A stretch of 64,000 nucleotides of DNA from Achromobacter anxifer (GTDB lineage: Bacteria; Pseudomonadota; Gammaproteobacteria; Burkholderiales; Burkholderiaceae_B), in the NCBI RefSeq assembly GCF_903652925.1, contig NZ_CAHLAR010000002.1, forward strand, positions 682,001-746,000, in the 5' to 3' direction. The position numbers and the translations under genes were made by a program. Of the stretch, positions 1 through 8,832 are shown in pieces. The notes beneath the pieces are model-generated. The model worked only from the letters and a program-made list of their open reading frames with translations. It was not told the origin of the DNA and searched no databases. The number at the start of each line of letters is the position of its first letter. Position 1 is the first letter of the stretch.

Positions 1-1
1 C

Positions 2-448
2 GACCGCGACGCCCTGGAAGCCGCGCAGTTCTATGCCCGGACCTTTCCCGACAGCGCCGTCAGCAAGATCCTGCGCGCGCCCGGGGACTATCCCTCGGGC
101 AAGCAGGGCGACGTGCTGACGGTGGAGTTCACCGTGGCGGGCATCCCCTGCGTGGGTTTGAACGGCGGTCCGGCCTTCAAGCACAGCGAGGCCTTTTCCT
201 TCCAGATATCCACCGAGGACCAAGCCGAGACTGACCGCCTGTGGGATGCCATCGTCAGTAACGGCGGCCAGGAAAGCGAGTGCGGCTGGTGCCGTGACAA
301 GTGGGGACTATCGTGGCAGATCACGCCGCGGGTATTGATAGAAGCAATCTCGGACCCGGATCCCGCCGTCGCCAAGCGTTCATTCGACGCGATGATGACG
401 ATGCGCAAGATCGACATCGCGGCCATTGAGGCGGCGCGGCGGGGGTAG
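2..448 (+). CDS. PhnB-like VOC family protein, 5' end outside window
   Basis: The reading frame is open from the first bases of the window, so the start lies outside. The visible 148 residues resemble the PhnB/3-demethylubiquinone-9 methyltransferase-like branch of the vicinal oxygen chelate fold: an FYARTFPDS helix, a central GxPCVGLNGGPAFKHSEAFSFQI strand and linker, and a CGWCRDKWGLSWQITPR segment near the C-terminus. Members are small cytoplasmic proteins of about 150-160 residues, so only a few residues appear to be missing. Substrate and metal are not predictable from sequence. The final helix ends in Gly-stop; no downstream partner is close. Confidence 0.85.
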   Translation, partial: DRDALEAAQFYARTFPDSAVSKILRAPGDYPSGKQGDVLTVEFTVAGIPCVGLNGGPAFKHSEAFSFQISTEDQAETDRLWDAIVSNGGQESECGWCRDKWGLSWQITPRVLIEAISDPDPAVAKRSFDAMMTMRKIDIAAIEAARRG

Positions 449-586
449 GGGGCGGATTCCTCCTTTTGGCTGATTCCCGCGGGACCAGCGCGATCTATCA
501 TGGAGGCGCTGCGCCGGAGCAGCTATCCACATGGCCCGTTCCGAGGCTAGCCGGCGCTAGCGCTATCTGCTCGGGGGGGCTCTCCT

Positions 587-1255
587 ATGGCCACGTTCGC
601 GGTTCGCCTTATGGCGTTTGTCGTGTTGGCGGGCTGCGCCGCCGCGGCCCAAGCGGGACCCGGGCAGGCCATGGAGGCCACCGGCACGTCGCGCTCCTCA
701 TCTTCCTCGCGCAGCAATAACACCGGCGCTGCCATCGACGCGGCGCAAAAGGCGCTGAGCGATTATCTGCGCAGTTCCGACCAGCAGGACGGCGCGCTGC
801 TCGACCAGGACGCGCAGGACCGCCTGCGCCAGCAGTACGAGGAGGCGCAGCGCGCGGCGGCCCAGGCCCGGGCGAAGCAGCAGGAGGCCGACTACGAGCG
901 CAACCGCGACCGGATCAAGGAGCGCTATGGCGCCGATCCCGCGCTGAATCCTTGGGGTAACGGTTCCGCCAGCCGCGACAAGCCCCGCAATGCCCCCGCC
1001 GACGCGCCGGACCCTTCAGCTGCAGCCAAGGCCGGGGCCAAGGATCCCGGGCTCGATTACGCCGGCCAGGCCTGCGAGTACTTCACCCGGCCCTCGGATG
1101 CCGCGCATCTGAACTATTACAGCGAAGGGTCGACCGTGGCGTACGGCGGGCGGGTCTACCAATGCAAGGACGGGCGTTGGGCCTTCCGCTATCCCGACAC
1201 CGTGCTGAGCGCGCGCGACCGTAGCCGGCTTTCCGCCACGCAACAGGAGAAGTGA
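587..1255 (+). CDS. Secreted protein with coiled-coil middle, unknown function
   Basis: A 222-residue protein with a cleavable-looking signal peptide (residues 1 to about 24, ending AAAAQA; a C at position 17 makes a lipobox reading possible but weak). Residues 25-45 are Ser/Thr-rich, residues 50-115 are rich in Ala, Gln, Glu and Arg and probably helical. The last 70 residues contain two cysteines about 30 apart around a YGGRVYQCKDGRW segment, which could form a small disulfide-closed domain. It lies one base upstream of the next gene (TGATATG), so the three genes to 2897 are likely one transcript. I do not recognise a family. Confidence 0.75.
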   Translation: MATFAVRLMAFVVLAGCAAAAQAGPGQAMEATGTSRSSSSSRSNNTGAAIDAAQKALSDYLRSSDQQDGALLDQDAQDRLRQQYEEAQRAAAQARAKQQEADYERNRDRIKERYGADPALNPWGNGSASRDKPRNAPADAPDPSAAAKAGAKDPGLDYAGQACEYFTRPSDAAHLNYYSEGSTVAYGGRVYQCKDGRWAFRYPDTVLSARDRSRLSATQQEK

Positions 1256-1256
1256 T

Positions 1257-2060
1257 ATGTCATTGTTCGCTTCGGCCATGACGGCCGTGCTGGCATATTC
1301 GACCCTGGGCGCGCCGCTGGGCATGGGAACGGAACAGGCGCAGGCCTTGTCCAGCGCCTATTTCGCCGCCTTGGAACAAGGCTTTCAGGCAATGGGGCCC
1401 AGCATGAAGCGCGCATTGGCGACCTACTGCCAGGATGGGCAAAGCATCAACGGCTACTGCAATTTCGTAGTGCAGGGCGCCATCATAGGCAGCCACCTCA
1501 GCGGCAACTACGAGGACGTTTTGCGCTACAGCGATCGCTATGCCGCTGCGATGCAAGCCTATATGCGGTCCAAGGGAACGCCGCTCGGCGCCTGCATGGC
1601 CGTGGGCGCGACAGTGATGAACCCACGCACGAACAGCATCTCGGCATCCTGGGACGCTCATGTGCCGTCCCTGATCTACTTCGCTCAGGCAAAGCTCAAG
1701 CGGCCTGCTGCCGGCTCCTACTACCAGGCGTTCTATTGCGCGCGCCGCGGGCCCAACGAACTGTTCGAAGGCTATGACCCTGAACATTCCAGCGTGGCGG
1801 CCAGCGAGGCGGAAGCGCGTGTCGCCCGCAAGTTCGAGGCGGAGATCCTGCGGCCGTTCCGTGCCGCTTCCAAGCAATTGAGCGATGAATACGTCCGGAC
1901 CATGGATCACGACAGCGCGGCGGGCAATCGGAACCTGCTTAAGTACTCGGTGCTGTACGGAAACGCGTATTCGGCGTGCAGCCGGGCGCGCTTCCCGGCC
2001 AACCTCTGCGGCTATCTGAGCGCCGACCGCATCGAGGTGGAGTATTACGAGCGCCAGTAA
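1257..2060 (+). CDS. Hypothetical protein, tandem copy 1
   Basis: A 267-residue protein of unknown function with a possible N-terminal signal or membrane segment (MSLFASAMTAVLAYSTLGAP). It carries several cysteines (for example YCQDG, GYCNF, FYCARR, SACSRARFPANLCGY) that are conserved in the neighbouring copy, suggesting disulfides in an exported protein. The start ATG is one base after the stop of the preceding secreted-protein gene, and an AGGAGA sequence 8 bases upstream is a good ribosome site. It is nearly collinear with the next gene over the whole length, with no gaps of more than a few residues. Confidence 0.8.
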   Translation: MSLFASAMTAVLAYSTLGAPLGMGTEQAQALSSAYFAALEQGFQAMGPSMKRALATYCQDGQSINGYCNFVVQGAIIGSHLSGNYEDVLRYSDRYAAAMQAYMRSKGTPLGACMAVGATVMNPRTNSISASWDAHVPSLIYFAQAKLKRPAAGSYYQAFYCARRGPNELFEGYDPEHSSVAASEAEARVARKFEAEILRPFRAASKQLSDEYVRTMDHDSAAGNRNLLKYSVLYGNAYSACSRARFPANLCGYLSADRIEVEYYERQ

Positions 2061-2093
2061 GCCGGATTTCAGCCACGCAACAGGAGAAGTGAT

Positions 2094-2897
2094 ATGTCAT
2101 TGTTCGCTTCGGTCATGACGGCCGTGCTGGCGTATTCGACCCTGGGCGCGCCGCTGGGTTTGGGAACGGAGGAGGCCCGGGCGGTTTCCAAAGCCTACTT
2201 TGCGGCCCTGGACGAGGGGTTTCAGGCGATGGGGCCCAGCATGAAACGCGCGCTGGTGACCTATTGCCAGGACGGAAAGACCATCGAGGGAAACTGCAAT
2301 TCGGTATTGCAAGGCGCCATCATAGGCAGCCATCTCAGCGGCAATTACGAGGATGTGCTGCGCTACAGCGATCGCTATGCCACCGCGATGCAGGCCTATC
2401 TGCGGTCCAAGGGGACACCGCTTGGCGCCTGCATGGCCGTGTACGTGAGCAACGTGAAACCGGGGCCGGGCATCAATCTGATTTCCTGGAGCGCCCACGT
2501 GCCGTCGCTGGTCTACCTGGCGCAAGCCCGCCTGAAGCGGCCGGCAACGGGCACGTACTATCAGGCGTTCTACTGCGCGCGCCGGGCGCCGAATGAGCTG
2601 CTGGATGCCTATGATCCCGATCATTCGAGCGTGCCGGCCAGCGAGGCGGAAGCGCGCGTGGCCCGCAAGTTCGAGACGGAAATCCTGCGGCCGATCCGGG
2701 CCGCGCATCAGCAGCTGCAGGCCGAGCTCGAGCGGACGATCAAGACCGACAGCACCGCGCTCACCCGCAGTTTCCTCCAGACCGCGGTGTTGTACGGAAA
2801 TGCCTATTCCGCGTGCAGCCGGGCGCGCTTCCCGGCCAACCTTTGCGGCTACCTGAGCGCGGACCGCATCGAGATGGAGTACTACGAGCGTCAGTAA
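2094..2897 (+). CDS. Hypothetical protein, tandem copy 2
   Basis: A 267-residue paralogue of the preceding gene, of the same length. The termini are almost identical (MSLFAS..., ...YYERQ) and all cysteines are kept, while the middle (residues 118-130 and 205-235) has diverged. Its ribosome site AGGAGA and the surrounding 30 bases match the region upstream of copy 1, showing that the copy carried its translation start with it. Both copies look intact, so either could be functional; the changes are mostly conservative. Function unknown; an exported, disulfide-containing protein is an inference. Confidence 0.8.
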   Translation: MSLFASVMTAVLAYSTLGAPLGLGTEEARAVSKAYFAALDEGFQAMGPSMKRALVTYCQDGKTIEGNCNSVLQGAIIGSHLSGNYEDVLRYSDRYATAMQAYLRSKGTPLGACMAVYVSNVKPGPGINLISWSAHVPSLVYLAQARLKRPATGTYYQAFYCARRAPNELLDAYDPDHSSVPASEAEARVARKFETEILRPIRAAHQQLQAELERTIKTDSTALTRSFLQTAVLYGNAYSACSRARFPANLCGYLSADRIEMEYYERQ

Positions 2898-2970
2898 GCC
2901 CGCGCCGCTGTGCGCAGGCCGCCCGCTGGCATAACATGCGCTGATTGCGATACGCCACGGAGCGCAGACA

Positions 2971-3231
2971 GTGCAATTGCCCGTCAGCCCGGATCACCGG
3001 GCATTTTCCCGGCTATGCCGTGCGCGGGACCTGCTTGCGGATCTGCGGTCCGAGCAGGTTTCGGTGGCCGATGCCGCCTTTGAAAGCGCCGACATCCAGG
3101 CCGAAGCGCAGCGCCTGAAGCAGCAGGGGGTGGTCTTCACGATAGAGCCCACCGCCGCGGGGCCCGTGACGATCGCGATCTTCTCGGACACCTGCGGCAA
3201 CCTGATACAGATCTACCAGTTGAATAGCTGA
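2971..3231 (+). pseudogene. C-terminal fragment of a VOC (glyoxalase-like) gene
   Basis: An 86-codon frame from a GTG. Residues 39-86 look like the final strands of a VOC-fold protein: DIQAEAQRLKQQGVVFTIEP followed by a DTCGNLIQIYQ ending, which is where family members carry the last metal-ligand region. A normal member is about 130 residues, and the first 38 residues here do not resemble the family. No in-frame remainder fits in the 73 bases before it. A truncated, probably inactive relic is the simplest reading; expression as a short protein cannot be excluded. Confidence 0.55.
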
Positions 3232-3248
3232 GACTGCCGGCGCGCGCT

Positions 3249-4187
3249 TCAGCCTCCGGCCGGCAGCACGTGCAGCCCGGTGCGCTTGACGAATTCCTCG
3301 TAGCTGATGGGCGGCCCGGCCTTGGTGCTGGCGGCGTTGGCCTGCCAATGCACCCAGGAGCGTCCCGTGGTCGCGTCGTACACCACCTTGTAGATGTAGG
3401 TCGGCACGGCCACGCCGGACCCTATGGTCTTGGGCTTGTCGGCATAGACGGGCCCCGTGAAGACGTACACGTCGCCCGCGGCGCGCATCACGTATTTGCG
3501 CGTGTCCTGTTCGATGCTGCTCCAGGCGCCGCCGTTGTGCGTCTGGTCCTGCGGCACCATATTGGCCAACGAGAAGCTCTGCGCCATGGCTTCCGGCGTG
3601 GACATGTCGCCCGCCGGGGCCATGTGGCCGCGCGAATAGCCCGAGCCGCGGTAATCGTCCAGCTCGGCGCGCTCGGCGCGCGGCAGGCGCGCTTCCGCAT
3701 AGAACTTGTCCGTGCGGCGCAGCCCCTGGGCCTGCGTCAGCATCTGGCGGTTCAGGCGTTCCGCCACGAAAACCGGCGTCCTGGTCTGGCCGTCGTGCAG
3801 GATGGCGAAGGCCGAAAAGCACACCTCCCGCAGCTTCTGGCTGCCCGGCACTTCGGGCGGGCGCGAATGCGGAAAGAACTGCCGGCATTCGGCAAACATT
3901 GTTTGAACGGGCGCGCCTGTCCGCGCCGCGGTCGGTACCGCTGCGGGCGCCGTGTGTTGCGTGCGCTGCTGCGGCCAGCCCAGGCGCGTCATCACTTCCT
4001 GCACCGGCGCCGGGATCCGCCATTGCGGATGCAGCATGTAGCTGGCCGCGCCGAAGCTCGCCAGGGACGAGAACAGCAGGGCCTTCAGGAACCGGGGAAA
4101 ACGGCCGCTGGAGCGGGAACTGGCCCTGGCCGTGGATCTGCTTGGGGAACTTCTCTTCTTGGAAGCGGGTGTCTTCGCGCGCGTCAT
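3249..4187 (-). CDS. DNA/RNA non-specific endonuclease (NUC1 family)
   Basis: A 312-residue protein taken from the ATG at 4187; the frame stays open upstream but the added 47 residues look non-coding. Residues 1-35 are very basic and Ser/Arg-rich, followed by a membrane or signal segment (about 36-52), so the nuclease is probably exported or anchored facing the periplasm. The catalytic block GYSRGHMAPAGDMS (His188) followed by NMVPQDQTHNGGAW matches the DRGH and metal-binding Asn region of the Serratia nuclease/EndoG family. The usual Asp of DRGH is Ser here. It lies convergent to the VOC fragment and divergent from the GGDEF gene. Confidence 0.88.
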   Translation of the reverse strand: MTRAKTPASKKRSSPSRSTARASSRSSGRFPRFLKALLFSSLASFGAASYMLHPQWRIPAPVQEVMTRLGWPQQRTQHTAPAAVPTAARTGAPVQTMFAECRQFFPHSRPPEVPGSQKLREVCFSAFAILHDGQTRTPVFVAERLNRQMLTQAQGLRRTDKFYAEARLPRAERAELDDYRGSGYSRGHMAPAGDMSTPEAMAQSFSLANMVPQDQTHNGGAWSSIEQDTRKYVMRAAGDVYVFTGPVYADKPKTIGSGVAVPTYIYKVVYDATTGRSWVHWQANAASTKAGPPISYEEFVKRTGLHVLPAGG

Positions 4188-4430
4188 TACTACCTGTGAG
4201 CTACTGCCCGGTTGCGGTCGGCAACCGGCACCGCCCCGGATTGTAGATGAGTGGCAAATTTGCCACGCACGCGTCGATTTGTTCGTCATGCGAGACGGCC
4301 GGAACGTCCGGTGTTGCATGACGCGCAATCAATTTGTGACAGGGGTTACGCTATGTTTCCATGACGCATTTCCCACGTAGAATTCCTGCTGGCCGCCGCG
4401 ATGCTGCGGCGCGATACCCATGCGTTCACG

Positions 4431-5606
4431 ATGTACGTCGATCTCCTTACCCTTTACTTCATCATCATCGGAACGCTGCTCGCCAGTGCAGGCCTGACGT
4501 TCTGGGAGCATCGGACCCATCCCAGCCGCAGCGGATCATTGCGCATCCTGGCGGCGGGCTTCGCCACGCTCGCGCTCGGCTGCACCGTCGTGCTGCTGCG
4601 GGGCAGGCTGCCGGGCGCTCTCGGTTCCCCGATAGCCAACCTCATCATGCTCAGCGGCTACCTCCTCATCATGAACGGGGCGGCCTCGCTGAGCGGCAGA
4701 CGTTACCGCGCCGCTTCCATCGGCCTGCTGATCGTGATGGCGCTGATCTGGCTGGTGGCCGGCGAGGCGGGGCAGGACGTGGTGTGGAAGTACGTCAGCG
4801 CCTTCCCCATTGCGCTGGTCAGCGGCGTAACGGCCTGGGAATTGTGGCGCTGCCAGTCGCTCAGGCCATTGATGCCGCTGCGCATCGCTACCGCGGTGGC
4901 GGGCATTCATGCCCTGGTATACGCCGCCCGCGCTTTCGTGTTGCCCTGGTGGGTGGCGCAGTATGGTCCAGGCATCAATCTCGCCGCCAGCACGTTCACC
5001 ATGTATGAAGGCGTGCTGTATTCGATCCTGTTGCCGATGACCGTGGTCAAGCTGGTCCGTGAGGAAACCCACGGCCAGCTGCTGCGGGAATCGCAGACCG
5101 ACTACCTGACCCGCCTGGGCAATCGCCGGTGGTTCTTCGAGCAGGGCGCGCGCATCATCGACAGCGGGGCAGGGCGCGGACCCGTCGCGGTGCTGGCATT
5201 CGACCTGGACCAGTTCAAGGCCATCAACGACCGGCATGGCCATCAGGCGGGAGATCAGGTGCTGAAGTTCTTCGCGGATTCCGCTCGCTGTGTGCTGGGC
5301 GCCGATGCCTTGCTCGCCCGCATCGGCGGCGAAGAATTCGCCGCGCTGCTGTCCGGCCAGGACGCGCGCCGCGCCACGGTGCTGGGCGCGGCCGTGGCCC
5401 AGCACTTCGCCGTGAAGGTGGCCGAGCGGGAAGAGGGCATGGGCATACCCGCCACGGTCAGCGTCGGGCTGGCGCAGTTCGACGACAAGGTTCCGCCTCT
5501 GGCCGATGCCTTGGCCGCGGCGGATCAGGCGCTGTACCGGGCCAAGGCGCTGGGCGGGAACCGGGTGGAGCTGGCGCGCGCCGAGGCCAGTCCGCTGGCC
5601 TGCTGA
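4431..5606 (+). CDS. Membrane diguanylate cyclase (GGDEF)
   Basis: Makes cyclic-di-GMP from two GTP. From the ATG at 4431 the protein is 391 residues: about six hydrophobic helices (residues 1-205) and a C-terminal GGDEF domain (about 222-391) with the FDLDQFKAINDRHGHQAGD nucleotide-binding segment and an intact active-site GGEEF at 299-303. The RxxD product-inhibition site that would sit just before GGEEF is absent. An alternative ATG 30 bases upstream adds ten residues; I prefer 4431 because the first helix begins right after it. The N-terminal part is probably an unidentified membrane sensor. Confidence 0.9.
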   Translation: MYVDLLTLYFIIIGTLLASAGLTFWEHRTHPSRSGSLRILAAGFATLALGCTVVLLRGRLPGALGSPIANLIMLSGYLLIMNGAASLSGRRYRAASIGLLIVMALIWLVAGEAGQDVVWKYVSAFPIALVSGVTAWELWRCQSLRPLMPLRIATAVAGIHALVYAARAFVLPWWVAQYGPGINLAASTFTMYEGVLYSILLPMTVVKLVREETHGQLLRESQTDYLTRLGNRRWFFEQGARIIDSGAGRGPVAVLAFDLDQFKAINDRHGHQAGDQVLKFFADSARCVLGADALLARIGGEEFAALLSGQDARRATVLGAAVAQHFAVKVAEREEGMGIPATVSVGLAQFDDKVPPLADALAAADQALYRAKALGGNRVELARAEASPLAC

Positions 5607-5628
5607 AGGGGCCCGGCCAGGGCGTGGA

Positions 5629-6033
5629 TCAACCCTTGCGGCGGGATCGCGGTCGGGGCGCGACGCCCAGGCGAGGGTCGCGCGCCAGCGCAAGCGCTGC
5701 CAGCCTGACCGACAGCGTCTCGAAGTCTTCTTCGGTCTGCGGCAGGTACAGCCATTTTCCCAATACCGGATGCGGCTGCAGGCCTGGAAACTCGGCGATC
5801 AGTTCCGCCTGGCGTTCCTGCGAGGTGCACACCAGCAATCCGCTCCAGGGATCTTCGCGGTCGGCTGCGACCAGATACAGCAGGCCATCCAGGTAGGCCG
5901 CATCGCTGCCGAACATCTGCCGGCGCATGTAGCCGGCGTCCTGCTCCAGCGGTTCCAGGATCCAGAGCAGCGAGTTGGAGCGGACTGCCCGCTGCTTGCG
6001 GGGCGGGGCGAAGGGATCTGATCGGTTGCGCAT
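5629..6033 (-). CDS. Conserved hypothetical protein
   Basis: A 134-residue soluble protein. The recognisable core (residues 25-115) contains AGYMRRQMFGSDAAYLDGLL, a central EDPWSGLLV, then HPVLGKWLYLP and an acidic stretch before a basic tail. The MFG...AAYL pattern recalls small TfoX/MmcQ-like folds but this is only a resemblance. It is convergent with the GGDEF gene (23 bases apart). No signal peptide, no catalytic motif visible. Function unknown. Confidence 0.7.
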   Translation of the reverse strand: MRNRSDPFAPPRKQRAVRSNSLLWILEPLEQDAGYMRRQMFGSDAAYLDGLLYLVAADREDPWSGLLVCTSQERQAELIAEFPGLQPHPVLGKWLYLPQTEEDFETLSVRLAALALARDPRLGVAPRPRSRRKG

Positions 6034-6132
6034 GGGAATGACGCCAGGCTGGGTACGGTTGCGGCGAGAGCCTAAGAAAATGGTAATGGTAATAGTGGCG
6101 CCAGATTAAAGTTTCCACTCCGAGGGGATCGC

Positions 6133-6807
6133 GTGCATTGCTCTAAATGCGGAGCCGCCCACAAGGGCAAGAACAGCGTGTGCGACGAATGCGCAAGAGT
6201 GCTGGGCAATATGCCCAGCAAGAACGTCTTCACATCGAACGCCGGCAGCTTTACGGCGGACCAGACGCCACCGGCCGTGACGAGTCCATGGCCCGCCGCT
6301 AATCCGCAGCCTGCCTTGACTCCGCAGCCCGCCGCGAATCCGCAACCCGCCGCCAGCCTGCAGGCGGCCGCGGCCCTTCCCGGCAGCTGGGCTGAAGCAT
6401 TCCATCGCTATCACGCCGTTCCCTTGCGGCTGCGCGGCAAGCCCGTCAAGACGGCGTGGCTGCTGGCAGGCGGCGTGGCCAGCGTGGCGGCCATCGCCCT
6501 GGGCGCCTACGTCTGGGGAATGTCGACGTGGTGGTTCATCCTGCTGTTTCCGAGTCTCGTGAGCGTGCAAATCGGAAACGATCTGAAGCGCAAGCGCTAT
6601 ACGCGGGTTCTCTCGCTGTGCAACCTGGAGGCGAACCGCGCCGGCGAGGTTTTCTACACCGAGATCGGCGGCCAGTGCCCCGTGTGCGGGGGCGAGGTGA
6701 AGTTCAGGGAAATAGGCCCGAAGCGCCAGAAGGAGACGACGGCGGTGTGCAGCGTCAATGGCCGCCATCGCTGGAAATTCGACCCGGGCGTACTGGACGA
6801 ACTTTGA
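6133..6807 (+). CDS. Zinc-ribbon, single-pass membrane protein
   Basis: A 224-residue protein starting at GTG 6133, supported by GAGGGG 8 bases upstream. Residues 3-20 form a CxxC...CxxC zinc ribbon; residues 38-80 are a Pro/Gln/Ala-rich linker with repeated PQPAAN-type units; residues 112-145 hold two hydrophobic segments; the C-terminal part has a CPVCGGEV knuckle, a later Cys, and a basic stretch, suggesting a second metal site. The arrangement resembles zinc-ribbon membrane proteins of unknown role. It precedes the radical SAM gene by 111 bases; a separate promoter lies between. Confidence 0.75.
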   Translation: MHCSKCGAAHKGKNSVCDECARVLGNMPSKNVFTSNAGSFTADQTPPAVTSPWPAANPQPALTPQPAANPQPAASLQAAAALPGSWAEAFHRYHAVPLRLRGKPVKTAWLLAGGVASVAAIALGAYVWGMSTWWFILLFPSLVSVQIGNDLKRKRYTRVLSLCNLEANRAGEVFYTEIGGQCPVCGGEVKFREIGPKRQKETTAVCSVNGRHRWKFDPGVLDEL

Positions 6808-6872
6808 CGTCCGCGCCGCCCGGCGCAAGCCGGCGGCGGCCGGGCGGCCGGGGCGCAGCTCGCCGCGCTGCC

Positions 6873-6878
6873 TATAAT
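6873..6878 (+). promoter_or_regulatory. Perfect -10 box upstream of the radical SAM gene
   Basis: TATAAT lies 40 bases before the ATG at 6919. No clear -35 hexamer is seen 17 bases upstream. Its overlap with the ATG at 6877 argues that translation starts at 6919, not 6877. Confidence 0.4.
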
Positions 6879-6918
6879 GGCCCCGATCCCCGCTTCGACG
6901 GCAGCCTTGCCGTGCTTC

Positions 6919-8832
6919 ATGTCCTCTTTGCCTTTACGCGTGCTGTCCGTCATCCCGCCCATGACGCAGCTCAATACCCCTTATCCGTCCACCGCCTACC
7001 TGACCGGTTTCTTGCGGTCGCGCGGCGTGACCTCGTTCCAGGAAGACCTGGCGCTGGCCCTGGTGCTGCGCCTGCTGTCGGCTGATGGCCTGCGCGCCGT
7101 GGCGGAGCGCGTGGCGGCCTTGCCGGCCAACAAGCACAGCCCCGCGGTCCAGGCCTTCGTGGCGCAGCAGGCGCGCTACCTGGCGACCATAGACCCCGTC
7201 ATCGCCTTCCTGCAGGGCCGCGATTCCACGCTGGCGCACCGCATCGTCGGCCGCCATTTTCTGCCCGAGGGACCGCGCTTCAGCTCGCTGGACGTGTACC
7301 TGGACGAGGAGGGCGGCGATCCCCTGGGCTGGGCCTTCGGCGCGCTGGGCCTGCATGACCGCGCCAAGCATCTGGCGACCCTGTATCTGAATGACCTGGC
7401 CGACGTGCTGCGGGACGCGGTGGATCCGCGTTTCGAGTTCGTGCGCTATGCCGAATCGCTGGCGGGCAGCCAGCCCACGTTCGACCCCTTGGCCCAGGCG
7501 CTGGCGGCGCCGCCCACGCTGGTCGACGACATGCTGCTCAGCCTGACCGAGGAAGCGCTGGCCCGCCACACGCCCACCATGGTGCTGCTGTCGGTGCCGT
7601 TCCCCGGCGCCGTCTACGCCGCGTTCCGCATCGCCCAGACCATCAAGGCGCGCGATCCCGGCATCATCACCGTGCTGGGCGGCGGCTTCGTCAACACCGA
7701 GCTGCGCGAACTGAAGGACCCGCGGGTCTTCGATTACTTCGACTACGTGACCCTGGACGCGGGCGAGCGTCCCTTGCTGTCGCTGCTGGAGCACGTGCAG
7801 GGCAAGCGCTCGCGCCAGCGCCTGGTGCGCACCTTCCTGCGCGAGACGGACACGGGCGCGGTGCGCTACGTGAACATGGTCGAACCCGACATCGCCTTCG
7901 CCGAAGTGGGCACGCCCACCTGGGACGGGCTGCCGCTGGACCGCTACCTGTCGCTGCTGGACATGCTGAATCCCATGAACCGCCTGTGGAGCGACGGGCG
8001 CTGGAACAAGCTGACCGTGGCGCATGGCTGCTACTGGAAAAAATGCAGCTTCTGCGACGTCAGCCTGGACTACATCGGCCGCTATGAAGGCGCATCGGCC
8101 GAGGTGCTGGCCGACCGCATCGAGGCCATCGTCCGCGAAACCGGGCAGACCGGTTTCCACTTCGTCGACGAGGCCGCGCCGCCCAAGTCGTTGAAGGCCC
8201 TGGCCACCGAACTGATCGCCCGCAACACCGGCATTTCCTGGTGGGGCAACATCCGCTTCGAAAAGACCTTCAGCCCCGAACTCTGCGAACTGCTGGCCGA
8301 CAGCGGCTGCATCGCCGTATCGGGCGGCCTGGAGGTCGCGTCGGACCGGCTGCTGAACCTGATGAAGAAGGGCGTTTCGGTCGACCAGGTGGCACGCGTC
8401 ACGCGCGCCTTCACGGACGCCGGCATCCTGGTGCATGCCTACCTGATGTACGGCTTTCCCACGCAGACGGTGCAGGACACCGTGGATGCGCTGGAATACG
8501 TGCGGCAGCTGTTCGACAACGGCTGCATCCAGAGCGGCTTCTTCCACCGCTTCGCCTGTACGGTGCATTCGCCGGTGGGGCAGAACCCCGAGGAATACGG
8601 CGTGACCCTCAAACCCCTGCCGCCGATCACCTTCGCCAAGAACGACATAGGCTTTCACGACCCAACGGGCGTGGACCACGACGCATTGGGCCGCGCGCTG
8701 AAGAAAGCCATCTACAACTACATGCACGGCATCGGGCTGGACGAGGACGTGCGTAGCTGGTTCCCGTTCCATGTGCCGAAGACCACCGTGTCCAGGCACC
8801 GGATCGCCCGGGCCCTGAGCCAGCGCGGGTAG
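6919..8832 (+). CDS. B12-binding-type radical SAM protein
   Basis: A 637-residue protein with start 6919 chosen over 6877 (see the -10 box). The N-terminal part begins LRVLSVIPPMTQLNTPYPST, typical of the cobalamin-binding-like region of class B radical SAM enzymes; a Rossmann-like block is at about 210-255 (VLLSVPFPGAVYAA to VLGGGFVNTE). The radical SAM cluster motif is HGCYWKKCSFCD, with cysteines at 371, 376 and 379: a CX4CX2C spacing instead of the common CX3CX2C. The following ISWWGNIRFEK and GGLEVASDR segments are typical of the barrel. The reaction is unknown. It stands alone between hypothetical genes. Confidence 0.85.
   Translation: MSSLPLRVLSVIPPMTQLNTPYPSTAYLTGFLRSRGVTSFQEDLALALVLRLLSADGLRAVAERVAALPANKHSPAVQAFVAQQARYLATIDPVIAFLQGRDSTLAHRIVGRHFLPEGPRFSSLDVYLDEEGGDPLGWAFGALGLHDRAKHLATLYLNDLADVLRDAVDPRFEFVRYAESLAGSQPTFDPLAQALAAPPTLVDDMLLSLTEEALARHTPTMVLLSVPFPGAVYAAFRIAQTIKARDPGIITVLGGGFVNTELRELKDPRVFDYFDYVTLDAGERPLLSLLEHVQGKRSRQRLVRTFLRETDTGAVRYVNMVEPDIAFAEVGTPTWDGLPLDRYLSLLDMLNPMNRLWSDGRWNKLTVAHGCYWKKCSFCDVSLDYIGRYEGASAEVLADRIEAIVRETGQTGFHFVDEAAPPKSLKALATELIARNTGISWWGNIRFEKTFSPELCELLADSGCIAVSGGLEVASDRLLNLMKKGVSVDQVARVTRAFTDAGILVHAYLMYGFPTQTVQDTVDALEYVRQLFDNGCIQSGFFHRFACTVHSPVGQNPEEYGVTLKPLPPITFAKNDIGFHDPTGVDHDALGRALKKAIYNYMHGIGLDEDVRSWFPFHVPKTTVSRHRIARALSQRG

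Larger units (their letters stand above)
1223..2897 (+). repeat. 837-bp tandem gene duplication
   Basis: Two adjacent units, 1223-2059 and 2060-2896, are offset by exactly 837 bases. Each begins AGCCGG and runs through CCACGCAACAGGAGAAGTGA to a gene of 267 codons. In unit 1 the first 33 bases are the coding end of the upstream secreted-protein gene; in unit 2 the same bases are non-coding spacer, which marks the duplication boundary and its direction. Confidence 0.85.
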
